From Terriglobales bacterium (GTDB lineage Bacteria; Acidobacteriota; Terriglobia; Terriglobales; Acidobacteriaceae), in contig JAOAPE010000011.1 in the NCBI GenBank assembly GCA_025462725.1, positions 372,001 to 436,000 on the forward strand: a stretch of 64,000 nucleotides of DNA, in the 5' to 3' direction. Shown here piece by piece: positions 14,336 through 22,168 of this stretch (the stretch's first letter is position 1; the number at the start of each line of letters is the position of its first letter). The translations under genes were made by a program, and so were the position numbers. The notes under the pieces were generated by a model. The model saw nothing but the letters and a program-made list of their open reading frames with translations. It was not told the DNA's origin and made no database searches.

Positions 14336-15445
14336 CTAGTCCAATAACTTGTTGGCGCGCATCTTATTTCGTACCTTGGCAATTATCGAGTTGATCTTTC
14401 CGCGGTGCTCCGTGCTCTTGTACGCGGTGTCGAATTGCCTCTCCTGGCCAACCTTCCACCGGCATTCAATTCCATCATCGTCCAACATTCGACAGATCTC
14501 TAACGCGGATGCCTGAGGCTTCTTCGTTAGAACGACGCAGATCGCACGTTTCAATTCCGATTTAAAGATCAGAGCAGCTTTCGTCTGTTTCGTTTCAGGT
14601 TTGCTGATAGCTGGCTCTCTTAAGGCCAGGGCGATGATCGGCGCAGCAAGTACCTCTTTGTCAGCCTGCGCAAACAGGGGTTCTGAGGAGAGGAGTGCCT
14701 CGATTTCCAATGACTCACAGGTCTTAACCGCAGCATCCCAGCCGTTCTTGCAACGAAGATTATCTTCTAACGCCAGCCTGACTCGACCTTTAGCGGTCAC
14801 GTCGGCGATGGATGTTTTAATACCGCCCTCTGTTGCGTGTTGCACTTCTTTAGCGAGAGCGCTATTGACCGCTGCTTTCGACTGCTGTTTCCACGCTGTA
14901 ATTGCCTCTGAGACGAATCGCAGCTCGACAATATAGCCTTCTGGGTCAAGCCGCACTCTCTTGCACAGAGCGTCCTTTAAGACCTCATCGGCCAACGACA
15001 GATTAGCCTTGAGTTCTCTTATGCCGGGTCCCTGATGAATTTGCTCGATGAACTGAAGCCATTCATTTGATCTTAATAGCTCGTCTTTTCGCGGGTGGTG
15101 ATCATTGGAGGGATCGTTGTACACAACAAGTGACCATACCAACTTATCCATTGCCTGTTCTGCATTGGTTGGCGTGGCAATGTGGGCATCGACGAGGTCC
15201 ACCATTCCGGGCATAAGTCTGGCAATAATGGCCTTTATCATTTGGGCCATCAATGATTGATCGGCGAACTCCCGAATAGCACGATTTAGTATGGTGCTGG
15301 CCGAGGGATGTTTATTGAACAGCACAGGAATATCTGGTGGGATCCTCGTAGGCTTGGACGGCGATGAGACGTAGCCACCGCCGCGAACCGGCGAGATTGG
15401 TTGTGGTGCCCGGCTGATTATTGGTGCCTGTGGCTTGTCTGACAT
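14336..15445 (-). CDS. Hypothetical protein, element-borne (369 aa)
   Basis: No family is recognised. The protein has a Pro-rich N-terminal tail (about 1-40), a long helical middle with many Ala/Leu/Glu/Lys, and a basic C-terminal helix (NSIIAKVRNKMRANKLL). No catalytic motif, membrane segment or metal site is visible. The start at 15445 is chosen because GGGAAGGTGAC directly precedes the ATG. An upstream extension to 15559 lacks a ribosome site. A nucleic-acid-binding or replication-accessory role is possible but unsupported. Confidence 0.6.
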   Translation of the reverse strand: MSDKPQAPIISRAPQPISPVRGGGYVSSPSKPTRIPPDIPVLFNKHPSASTILNRAIREFADQSLMAQMIKAIIARLMPGMVDLVDAHIATPTNAEQAMDKLVWSLVVYNDPSNDHHPRKDELLRSNEWLQFIEQIHQGPGIRELKANLSLADEVLKDALCKRVRLDPEGYIVELRFVSEAITAWKQQSKAAVNSALAKEVQHATEGGIKTSIADVTAKGRVRLALEDNLRCKNGWDAAVKTCESLEIEALLSSEPLFAQADKEVLAAPIIALALREPAISKPETKQTKAALIFKSELKRAICVVLTKKPQASALEICRMLDDDGIECRWKVGQERQFDTAYKSTEHRGKINSIIAKVRNKMRANKLLD

Positions 15446-15601
15446 GTCACCTTCCCGTGACTTTCCCATTTTGTTGTGTTCTGGAAAGCGAGGGTGGGAA
15501 GACCCTCGCCTTGTCGTCATCGGTAATGAGCCGCTGACTATCCGAGTTGCTGAAAACATTATCTACCCTCGCGTTTCAAGGGCAAAGGCGAATCTCTGGA
15601 A

Positions 15602-16243
15602 CTATGCTGCTTTTGGTATAGATTGTGCTGCGCTTGCCGGCGGGCGCTTAGGGTCCATGAGTGCAGTCAGCACTTCGGACGCGCAACCGAACATGTCTTT
15701 CCATATCTCACTGCCGGTGAATCGGAAGACTGGATACCCGAGCGCCTGCAAATTCCTGTCGCGCTTCTTGTCGCTCCCCGCTTGCTCACTGGTGCGCTCG
15801 TGAAAATCGTGCCCGTCGCATTCCACAATAACGGCACGCTCCCAATTTGAGTCCGGAGAATCCCGATAGATAATCAGTAGGTCTACGCGGTGTTTTCCCA
15901 GACGTGCTTGCGGATAGAAACAAATGCTCTTCGTTCCATTTGTCCACCACTGTTTAATGAACTGCTGACCATAGACCACGTATGGAACCTTTTCCCTGGC
16001 TGCAAGAATCAAGGCCCCGGCCATTGCGTACTCGATCGGTGATTCACTCGAGGACTCGAGAGACTCTATGAGTCGCGGTACATCTAGCCTGGCTGACTGC
16101 GATAACAGGTTTTCGGTCATCGTTACGCTAAACTCTGAACTCTCATCAGCAGGTTGCAGCGAGCATGACGGGAGATTGTTTCTCTCCTGAAACGACCGGA
16201 AGCTTTGCTTGAACTGCATGGCCCATTGTCGGTGGGGCTGCAT
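15602..16243 (-). CDS. DUF559-like endonuclease-fold protein
   Basis: This 213-residue protein has a C-terminal half (about 85-200) with the DUF559 / very-short-patch-repair-like restriction-endonuclease fold: LGKHRVDLLIIY (metal-binding Asp), AVIVECDGHDFHERT (Glu/Asp core), KKRDRNLQALGYPVFRFTGSEIW. The N-terminal 80 residues are unassigned. DUF559 proteins are probable DNA nucleases, often carried by mobile elements. AAAGGAGAG lies 7 bases before the ATG. It is flanked downstream by a long hypothetical gene and upstream by a hairpin terminator. Confidence 0.78.
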   Translation of the reverse strand: MQPHRQWAMQFKQSFRSFQERNNLPSCSLQPADESSEFSVTMTENLLSQSARLDVPRLIESLESSSESPIEYAMAGALILAAREKVPYVVYGQQFIKQWWTNGTKSICFYPQARLGKHRVDLLIIYRDSPDSNWERAVIVECDGHDFHERTSEQAGSDKKRDRNLQALGYPVFRFTGSEIWKDMFGCASEVLTALMDPKRPPASAAQSIPKAA

Positions 16244-16264
16244 TGTCTTTCTCTCCTTTATGAA

Positions 16265-16286
16265 AGGGGCTACCCAGCTAGCCCCT
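16265..16286 (-). terminator. Hairpin terminator
   Basis: An 8-bp perfect stem AGGGGCTA / TAGCCCCT with a 6-base loop is followed on either strand by a short T-run (CTTT on plus, TTTC on minus). It overlaps the stop codon of the 59-residue gene and separates it from the nuclease gene. Confidence 0.6.
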
Positions 16287-16449
16287 CTTTGTGTGCATCT
16301 ACTGTTGTCGACCAGAGCCGTTTCAGTATCGTTTTATTCGCTTGCCTTGCCGACATACCTGAATTGAGCAGGTAGGTCCGCGCGGCGGTGATGCCATTAA
16401 ATTGCAGGATCTCGTCAAGATCGGCGGCTTCTGCTTTTGCGTTTCGCAT
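16270..16449 (-). CDS. Small hypothetical protein (59 aa)
   Basis: This small helical, basic protein begins MRNAKAEAADLDEIL. An excellent AGGAGG site lies six bases before the ATG. It overlaps the end of the upstream Cys-containing gene by 35 bases, and its stop codon sits within a terminator hairpin. The pattern NGITAARTYLLNSGM could be a helix-turn-helix, but this is weak. No family is assigned. Confidence 0.65.
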   Translation of the reverse strand: MRNAKAEAADLDEILQFNGITAARTYLLNSGMSARQANKTILKRLWSTTVDAHKEGLAG

Positions 16450-16759
16450 TGGCTGCCTCCTGCTTCATGCGCCGCTCCCGGAGCCTTGCCTTACAGAAAA
16501 TGCGGTTGGCGCAAACAAGCTGGCCGCGCTTGTACCAGCCTGCGAATGGTTCCTCGATGTCGAGGCTCAGTTCTGCATTGCAGAGTGAGCACGTGCCAAT
16601 CGTGGTATATGCGCCAACGTTTATAGATTCGATCTTGTTCTTTTCAAATTCCTTGTAGGTGAATGGTGGTTTGTGGAACTGCCCGAACTTTCCAAGATAG
16701 CGGTTATATGCTGGCCGGAAAATCCCACGCGGTAGCGTCTGTTGCTTGCTGTCTCTCAT
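16415..16759 (-). CDS. Small cysteine-containing, probably zinc-binding protein (114 aa)
   Basis: The basic protein carries CSLC (about 57-60) and a second cysteine pair, CANRIFC (about 83-89), a possible treble-clef or HNH-like zinc site. The C-terminal tail is very rich in Arg/Lys/Ser. AAAGGA lies five bases before the ATG. The LCxxC-x(n)-C-x5-C arrangement resembles restriction-like HNH proteins, but no catalytic His-Asn-His can be named. The function is unknown. Confidence 0.6.
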   Translation of the reverse strand: MRDSKQQTLPRGIFRPAYNRYLGKFGQFHKPPFTYKEFEKNKIESINVGAYTTIGTCSLCNAELSLDIEEPFAGWYKRGQLVCANRIFCKARLRERRMKQEAANAKRKSRSRRS

Positions 16760-16785
16760 GGTGTCCTTTCGTGTTAGCCGTTAAA

Positions 16786-16807
16786 TGGGGGCGGTGTTCT
16801 GCCCCCA
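16786..16807. terminator. Hairpin terminator
   Basis: A 7-bp GC-rich stem, TGGGGGC / GCCCCCA, with an 8-base loop lies between two minus-strand genes. No good T-run is visible, so it may act mainly as an mRNA-stabilising or attenuating structure. Confidence 0.45.
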
Positions 16808-16820
16808 TCTGGTGCTTTTT

Positions 16821-17225
16821 TTAGGCGGTCTTTTGCCGAATCGAGTGGTTGTGATTCCTGAGAACTACAACACCATCAACATTCGGTGAGTACCCGAAAG
16901 CACTCGGTGGGTGGGGTTGGTGGCGCACGCGAGCAGTTGCTTTCCGCAGCTTGAGGCTCAAGCCAAAGGTGAGGATGGCGTCCAGCGTTTTCACTTGGGA
17001 TAGCATTTGCGCTTCGCCAGCACGTGCCAAGATCGCAAGGGCGAACTCTTCCACCCATTCGACGGTGAGGCTGTCGATTGGGGCAGCGCAGAACCATTGG
17101 TTCAATGATTCGACGTTGGCGGCGAGTCTTGCGTTCTTGTCGGCGGTGCGGGTAGGGATGTTGATAGCGAGAAATCTTTCAGCAACACTGCCAAAGAGTT
17201 CTGCTCGTTCGTTTTGCTTTCTCAT
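16821..17225 (-). CDS. Hypothetical protein (134 aa)
   Basis: This helical protein begins MRKQNERAELFGSVAERFLA, with a second helical region EWVEEFALAILARAGEAQML and a basic tail. No family is recognised. The start at 17225 is chosen because AGAGGTAACC precedes the ATG. The open frame extends further upstream, but without a ribosome site and with less protein-like composition. It lies in a run of small same-strand genes typical of a phage early region. Confidence 0.55.
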   Translation of the reverse strand: MRKQNERAELFGSVAERFLAINIPTRTADKNARLAANVESLNQWFCAAPIDSLTVEWVEEFALAILARAGEAQMLSQVKTLDAILTFGLSLKLRKATARVRHQPHPPSAFGYSPNVDGVVVLRNHNHSIRQKTA

Positions 17226-17364
17226 TTGGTTACCTCTTCTGCCATGTAGGCGATTGAGGCACGCGTTGTAGGATTTGAGGAGGAGCGGTTGCGTGCGTGT
17301 ACGCTGCCCTCTTTGGCTGGCTGGGTGTTGAACGCACTCAGTCCAGCCGACAGACCGCCGCAAG

Positions 17365-17574
17365 TCAATTCCTGTAGAGCCGGATTGATTGGCGCAAAGT
17401 CGATATAGGGATGTGGAGATCACAGGACATCTGTTGCAATGCGAATGTCCTCGACTGAATGTCCGGAATGGGAGGGGCGTTGCTGGAAGCTATGCTCGTG
17501 TGAGTGAGCGCGAGCTTTGGTTTATGCAGTTGTTGAGTGGCTAACGAAATACTGTTACGGTTCTTAACAGCCAT
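17365..17574 (-). CDS. Small hypothetical protein (69 aa), possible frameshift extension
   Basis: AAGGAGG lies six bases before the ATG, so translation is likely. The product has no recognisable domain. Downstream of the stop, the -1 frame stays open to 17229 (about 60 codons) and reads like protein (DFAPINPALQELTCGGLSAG), ending just before the next gene. Either one base has been lost, or a second product arises by frameshifting, or the overlap is chance. This cannot be decided from the sequence alone. Confidence 0.5.
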   Translation of the reverse strand: MAVKNRNSISLATQQLHKPKLALTHTSIASSNAPPIPDIQSRTFALQQMSCDLHIPISTLRQSIRLYRN

Positions 17575-17644
17575 AGTTGCCTCCTTCTAGGCGACTTGGT
17601 TAGCGTCGTATCGGTGTTCAAGCACCGGTGCGGCGCGTTATTGT

Positions 17645-17860
17645 CTAGGCCTTCTTTGGTCTACCTCGGCCTTTGCGGTAGTTTGCTTCTTTGAAGCGTC
17701 TTGCCCGTTCTAAATCACGGTCAGTCCACAAGCGAATGCTCTGACCACCGTTCTCGTGTCGCTTTGGTTCTGGCAGCTTTCCAGCTTCCAACCACCGCAA
17801 CAGAGTCTTTTTGACAACCCCGATCTTCTTCGCTACTTGAGCAGTTGAATATGCAACCAT
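17645..17860 (-). CDS. Small MerR-like regulator
   Basis: This 71-residue protein is a MerR-type winged helix-turn-helix: YSTAQVAKKIGVVKKTLLRWLEAGKL, then SIRLWTDRDLERARRFK, ending in a basic tail (GRGRPKK). It has no effector domain. AGGT lies 7 bases before the ATG. It is the third small HTH protein of the element and lies downstream of the three membrane-protein genes, on the same strand. Confidence 0.8.
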   Translation of the reverse strand: MVAYSTAQVAKKIGVVKKTLLRWLEAGKLPEPKRHENGGQSIRLWTDRDLERARRFKEANYRKGRGRPKKA

Positions 17861-17907
17861 AATGTGTACCTACTATGGACATATTAGATTCAAATGTCAA
17901 GGGCGAA

Positions 17908-18228
17908 TTATCGGCTTCTACTCCTCAGCACCGCTCTTATAGGCAGCATAAGGAATATCACCAGTACGTTAGTGAAAGTTCCGCCCATCGCGAAGGTCAC
18001 TCCGAGAACATTGGAGATACCGTGAGTCGTATAGTTCACGCCTTCGGTAATCAGGAGGGAGGTGCTCTTGTGGTTTCGCACCCAGTCTAGGCACCGATCA
18101 GTGCTTAGCCATCGTCTGACTCGCAGGATGTCGGCTAGATCATCAGCCTTGAAGACCGATGCCCAGACGAGCATCCAGAATCCGGCACCAGCAACGAATG
18201 AACCCTTGCTGCTCGGGGTGAATATCAT
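17908..18228 (-). CDS. Small membrane protein (106 aa), third of a coupled trio
   Basis: Two hydrophobic segments are visible, FVAGAGFWMLVWASVF (about 11-26) and a longer one near the C-terminus (about 72-100, FTNVLVIFLMLPIRAVL), with a charged middle. The start at 18228 gives an ATGA overlap with the gene before it. A longer upstream reading would lie wholly inside that gene. Two-segment proteins of this size can be holins or toxin/immunity proteins, but nothing specific identifies it. Confidence 0.6.
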   Translation of the reverse strand: MIFTPSSKGSFVAGAGFWMLVWASVFKADDLADILRVRRWLSTDRCLDWVRNHKSTSLLITEGVNYTTHGISNVLGVTFAMGGTFTNVLVIFLMLPIRAVLRSRSR

Positions 18229-18542
18229 AATGTCACCGCCGAACGCAACCGTCGCTGGCCGCTTCGCGCCTTCGTTGAAATGCGATGAACGACGGTCAAC
18301 ACCAGACGTTCGAAGCTCTGGGTGTAAACCGCGGCCCGTATAGCTTGCGTGACCTTCGAGGCAATCCACCGTTGTGCAGAACTCACCGATGGAGTACCGG
18401 ATTGGAATAGCGGTTGGCCTCGGTGAGCAATCGGCGTGCGCTGGGCGAGCAAGACTCGCTTTCGGGCAGCCTGAGCGTTGAACGCACGTACTGCCCCGAG
18501 CAACAGGATGTCAGATAGTGCAATTGCTGCAATGACACTCAT
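18225..18542 (-). CDS. Hypothetical membrane-associated protein (105 aa), second of a coupled trio
   Basis: A hydrophobic N-terminus (MSVIAAIALSDILLLGAVRA) acts as a membrane anchor or signal. The rest is basic and polar, without a known motif. GGAGG lies six bases before the ATG. The start codon shares a base with the stop of the upstream gene (TGATG), and the end overlaps the next start (ATGA), so all three products are probably made together. Confidence 0.55.
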   Translation of the reverse strand: MSVIAAIALSDILLLGAVRAFNAQAARKRVLLAQRTPIAHRGQPLFQSGTPSVSSAQRWIASKVTQAIRAAVYTQSFERLVLTVVHRISTKARSGQRRLRSAVTL

Positions 18543-18979
18543 CAGCGGCCTCCAATCAAGTGGAAGGCCACATTAGCTGCACCGGCGAGTATGCCGGCGA
18601 AGAACGCCGCGACAAGCACCAAGCAAGTGATCATCGTGAACTTACTGGCATGGCCAATTGCAGCGGCAGGCTCTGCCAGCCTGCGGAGTCTTTCGAGTCC
18701 AGGGATCTCCGCGTACAGGAAAGCGGTATCCAGTGACCATTTGGTAGTGAACAGCCGACAGCGCTCGTCTGCCTGACGGTAGAGAACGCCATAGAGATGG
18801 TTTCCTGCTGTGACACCGTTGCTCTCATGTGCGTTCGCAGCATTTATATATCGCTCGAGATCGATCTCAAGCATTCGCCTGTCAATGAATCGACGTGCTG
18901 ACTTGAAGCGGTCTTTTAGCAGCCCAGAAAGGCTGTCAGAGACTTGCTGTGTGCTGGATGCTGCTTTGTGAATGTTCAT
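18542..18979 (-). CDS. Membrane-anchored hypothetical protein (145 aa), first of a coupled trio
   Basis: The first 110 residues are soluble and helical with many Arg/Leu/Glu (RFKSARRFIDRRMLEIDLER). A single membrane segment lies near the C-terminus (about 115-138, MITCLVLVAAFFAGILAGA). AAGGAGC lies five bases before the ATG. It heads a three-gene translationally coupled unit that starts from the divergent promoter region shared with the nuclease/HEPN operon on the other strand. Confidence 0.6.
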   Translation of the reverse strand: MNIHKAASSTQQVSDSLSGLLKDRFKSARRFIDRRMLEIDLERYINAANAHESNGVTAGNHLYGVLYRQADERCRLFTTKWSLDTAFLYAEIPGLERLRRLAEPAAAIGHASKFTMITCLVLVAAFFAGILAGAANVAFHLIGGR

Positions 18980-19353
18980 ACTTGCTCCTTGATTGAGATT
19001 GGTGCAAGTAGGCAGGATTTACCCCGGGTGGGCTCGAAACGGCTTCCGATTGGAGTATCTGCCTATTACACCTAGTGTCTCTATCCGGTAAGCAAATTTG
19101 CCTCGCGCGCGGGGAACTGCCTCAGCCGTGGTGTCACGTAAGTCTCAAGAATAGTTGTTTCAGACTAGGTGTTGAGCGTGTGAGAAGAGAATTTCTTCCA
19201 CCCCGGTTTAGGGTTAAGCTGTAGGCAATAATCGAATGTAAGTTGTTTGTATTCTGTATCTTAGGGGCGAGGATAGATTTGCTTCCAATCCGAATATCAC
19301 CCTTTTGAAGGTGAAACCCTATACTAAAGGCCGTTTATCTCCTCGATTTCTGG
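18980..19353. other. Divergent intergenic control region inside the element
   Basis: This 374-base non-coding region lies between the minus-strand membrane trio and the plus-strand nuclease operon. It contains a perfect 9-bp inverted repeat, ACACCTAGT (19068-19076) and ACTAGGTGT (19164-19172), and a looser AGTAGGCAG / CTGCCTATT pair (about 19007 and 19060). These are candidate operators for one of the element's small regulators. No strong promoter boxes were identified. Confidence 0.45.
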
Positions 19354-20622
19354 TTGGCAAAGATACAATTTCCGTACATGTCGCCAGAAATGCTTTTCTC
19401 TCAGGCTGAAATTGGGAATGTCATTGACCGCCAGCTTGCCCGTGCGAAAGACGCAGTAGCCAAGATTAGACCTAACGATTTATTGAATGGTGATGACGGC
19501 GCGCTCGCTCAAACAGTCATTGAGACTTACCGGATCCATGTTCCCCTATTAGATTTGGAGGCCAAGGAAGCCACACACGAGGAGATTGATTATGACCTTC
19601 GCAAGGAGCCTCGCGGCACCTACTTCATAAGTGATTATTCGCGTCCATACCCGGTTAAAGGTACAAGGGTAGAGCTTACCGTTCCATTCAATGGGGATGC
19701 TGGACTGTTTCATGTCCGACCCTCCACTTGGAGTTTAAGTCCTCCATGGGGAACAATTTCAGAGAATTGTTTGGTTTTGATCCACGAAGCCAAGACCGTT
19801 AACCCTGAGCAAATAGAGAAAGGCTTCAACAGCACTCTCGGAGAAATAAGTGCCAGCCTCGATAATCTGCGTCAGTCGGCGGAGTCTTTCGCGAAGGAGT
19901 TGGAATCGCTCGTGAAGACGGAGATACAACGGCGCAAACAGAAACTGCGAGAAGAGTCTGAGGCTCTGGGCAGGTTAAGTATGCCCATACGCCGTAAAGG
20001 AGATGCTCCCGCAACATACAGGGTTCCGATTGCGAGAAGGCCAGTTCCGGTGGCCACACAGGTAGTTAAGAGCCGTACCACTACTAATGATCCGAAGCCT
20101 ATTTTCCCCGACGACGAGTACTCACACATTCTGTCCATCTTCAGCAATATGGTTTCCGTAATGGAACAAAGTCCAAAGGCGTTTGCACACATGGGCGAAG
20201 AAGATTTGCGGACCCACTTCTTGGTTCAACTCAACGCCCAGTATCAGGGAAATGCGACAGGGGAAACCTTCAACTATTCCGGAAAGACCGACATCCTATT
20301 GCGTATCAAGGGAAAGAACATCTTCGTTGCGGAATGTAAGTTCTGGAGTGGAGAAAAGGCTTTTCTCGACACACTTGACCAACTTCTCGGTTACCTACAG
20401 TGGCGTGACAACAAAGCTGCAATTCTTCTCTTCAACCGAAACAAGAGCTTCTCTGAAGTGCTTGCCAAGATAATAGAGACGGTGCCGAAGCACTCTAATT
20501 TCGTAAGTGGTGGTGACCGCGTCGGAGAGACGAACTTCCGCTATCGCTTTAAACAGAAGCAAGATGCTGAACGAAACGTAACTTTGACGGTCATGGCTTT
20601 TGATGTACCAGCAAAGATCTAA
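19354..20622 (+). CDS. PD-(D/E)XK-family nuclease-like protein, candidate defence gene
   Basis: This protein of about 422 residues comprises an N-terminal region of unknown fold (about 1-190), a coiled/basic linker (190-250) and a C-terminal restriction-endonuclease-like domain (about 275-390). The last shows GKTDILLRIKGKNIFVAECKFW (metal-binding Asp, then Glu-x-Lys), a QLLGYLQWR helix and AILLFNRNKS. The first methionine may come from TTG (19354) or the ATG at 19378; neither has a good ribosome site. Only four bases separate it from the zinc-ribbon gene. The domain is typical of DNA-targeting nucleases in defence islands. The target and activation are unknown. Confidence 0.72.
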   Translation: MAKIQFPYMSPEMLFSQAEIGNVIDRQLARAKDAVAKIRPNDLLNGDDGALAQTVIETYRIHVPLLDLEAKEATHEEIDYDLRKEPRGTYFISDYSRPYPVKGTRVELTVPFNGDAGLFHVRPSTWSLSPPWGTISENCLVLIHEAKTVNPEQIEKGFNSTLGEISASLDNLRQSAESFAKELESLVKTEIQRRKQKLREESEALGRLSMPIRRKGDAPATYRVPIARRPVPVATQVVKSRTTTNDPKPIFPDDEYSHILSIFSNMVSVMEQSPKAFAHMGEEDLRTHFLVQLNAQYQGNATGETFNYSGKTDILLRIKGKNIFVAECKFWSGEKAFLDTLDQLLGYLQWRDNKAAILLFNRNKSFSEVLAKIIETVPKHSNFVSGGDRVGETNFRYRFKQKQDAERNVTLTVMAFDVPAKI

Positions 20623-20626
20623 AGCA

Positions 20627-20782
20627 ATGCCTCGACGTTCCAAACATCTCCCACCGATCACAACTTGGACATGTCCACACTGCCAGCACGTTCACACAGC
20701 GGCGACGCTGCTGCGGTTGGATAGTACCCGTCTCCAATGCCAGTCCTGTAAGGAGCCATTCCCCGCCATCCCAGCAAAGTAG
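20627..20782 (+). CDS. Small zinc-ribbon protein (51 aa)
   Basis: This tiny basic protein has two CxxC knuckles, CPHC and CQSC, about 23 residues apart, forming a zinc ribbon. It starts four bases after the nuclease stop and ends nine bases before the HEPN gene, so it sits inside a compact operon. Such proteins often bind nucleic acid or act as adaptors. The ATG at 20627 is preferred over an upstream one inside the nuclease gene. Confidence 0.6.
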   Translation: MPRRSKHLPPITTWTCPHCQHVHTAATLLRLDSTRLQCQSCKEPFPAIPAK

Positions 20783-20791
20783 AATGGATTT

Positions 20792-21844
20792 ATGGCAGTC
20801 GACCTTGAACAGATCGATGCCGCGCTAAAGAAAGCCGGCGTCCCAGTTATGCAGCGCCCTGTAAGGGCCTGGCGGGAACTTGTAATTTCCATGGGAGATG
20901 CCGCACCCCCTATTGACATAATAAGTGACTGGTTTTTCAACCGCTACGGCGAACGCGTTTCATGGGATGGGATTGTTGGACTACAACCCGTAGCTATTCG
21001 CGACATGGTTGGTGTCGTCAAGGTACCTTTTATCAGCGAAACAACCACCTTGCGCGTCACTGAGTACGTTGATGGCATCCCAAGTGAAATCCTCACGTCG
21101 CTTTCAGAATCGGAAATGCATGCTTTGCTCGGAGATGCGATGGCAGCGTTCTATGATTTCAAAGCGGTGTATAACCTGCATAGCGAACCGTCAATACTGA
21201 GTCGTGAAGAGTGGCAGCTTGTAGATCGAGCCATGTTTGATTTAGCGGCAGCCTCGACCCTGCTCCAAGTGAACCAAGATACTCAGGGCTGCGTGTTCAG
21301 CATTCAACAAGCTTCCGAAAAGTTCATCAAAGCGGCCCTTTCAAAACTTGGAAAGACACCGAAGCGAGGACATGCCATAAAGGATTTTCTCGACGACCTT
21401 ATCAAGGAGCACTACAAGTTTAACTACTTGCGACGCGCGGTCGATGAAATCAGTTCCGTAACCATGAACGTGCGATATGCGCAGCAGCAGTGGTCTCTCA
21501 GTGACACCTTGAGGTTGTACTCCGCAGGACGGATGATATGCGGATTCATAGCGCAACAATGGCAATTGGACCAAGAACGTGGACCAGTACAAACAGTGCT
21601 GACCCCAGGTCATTGGTACCGCGATTACGACGAACGAATCTCGTATTGCGTTTCGATTGGCCGCACCAATGGCAGGGACACCGCACGGATGTTGGTCCTT
21701 GATGTCGACGCTGGCCCTATAGGCAAGATCAGCGCCGAGGTACTGTATAACGCAGATCTCGCCTTCCACTACGTCACCATCACTGAGTCCGTTGAGATTG
21801 CACGGCTGGAAAAGCGCAGAAAATCTCTTGAGGGGCAATCATGA
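20792..21844 (+). CDS. HEPN-domain protein, candidate RNase or sensor partner
   Basis: The 350-residue protein has an N-terminal half of unknown fold. A HEPN helical domain follows (about 140-255: CVFSIQQASEKFIKAALSKLGK, then KRGHAIKDFLDDLIKE), and a C-terminal part of mostly beta character ends with Lys/Arg-rich helices. In HEPN proteins the R-x4-6-H motif forms the RNase site. Here only an Arg-Gly-His near that position is seen, so RNase activity is doubtful and a structural role is possible. It shares an operon with the PD-(D/E)XK and zinc-ribbon genes. Only nine bases separate it from the gene upstream. Confidence 0.7.
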   Translation: MAVDLEQIDAALKKAGVPVMQRPVRAWRELVISMGDAAPPIDIISDWFFNRYGERVSWDGIVGLQPVAIRDMVGVVKVPFISETTTLRVTEYVDGIPSEILTSLSESEMHALLGDAMAAFYDFKAVYNLHSEPSILSREEWQLVDRAMFDLAAASTLLQVNQDTQGCVFSIQQASEKFIKAALSKLGKTPKRGHAIKDFLDDLIKEHYKFNYLRRAVDEISSVTMNVRYAQQQWSLSDTLRLYSAGRMICGFIAQQWQLDQERGPVQTVLTPGHWYRDYDERISYCVSIGRTNGRDTARMLVLDVDAGPIGKISAEVLYNADLAFHYVTITESVEIARLEKRRKSLEGQS

Positions 21845-22087
21845 AGTGTAAACGTTGTGAGATTTCGCAATCCAATTTGTGGCTGAAGCGCGGCATGTAT
21901 CGTGGGAAACGCCTGTTTCCTGTGTTGTAGGCGAATTAGTGTGCTCGAACTTTGGTGGTCAGCAACCGGGCTCATTAACGATGAATGTCAATGTTTACGC
22001 TGCGCTGAACACACCTGGCGGTTTTTGTTGCTTCTGAAAAGGAGGTTTTGTTGCAATCTGCATATACTACTGGCTCTTCCTTTTTGA
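21841..22087 (+). pseudogene. Small zinc-finger gene, apparently frameshifted
   Basis: An ATG overlapping the HEPN stop (ATGA) opens a 29-codon frame beginning MKCKRC. It stops at 21928-21930, but the +1 frame continues with SATGLINDECQCLRCAEHTW, supplying the second cysteine pair and an aromatic end of a typical small zinc ribbon (CxxC...CxxC). A single-base change near 21920-21935 would join them. It is either a decayed fourth gene of the operon or a consensus error. Confidence 0.4.
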
Positions 22088-22168
22088 ACCAGGTGTCTTC
22101 ATCGTGGCACGAGAAAGAGCCCTCGCGCGCGTTGCAATAGGGAGGTGTGAAGCGTCTTTATCTCGTTC

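Noticed and set aside
17645-17860. A mercury-resistance MerR regulator
   Set aside because: Only the DNA-binding half is present; no cysteine effector domain and no mer genes nearby.
18225-18369. A longer start (18369) for the third membrane protein of the trio
   Set aside because: The added 47 residues would lie wholly inside the previous gene; the start at 18228 gives an ATGA overlap and a membrane-protein-like N-terminus.
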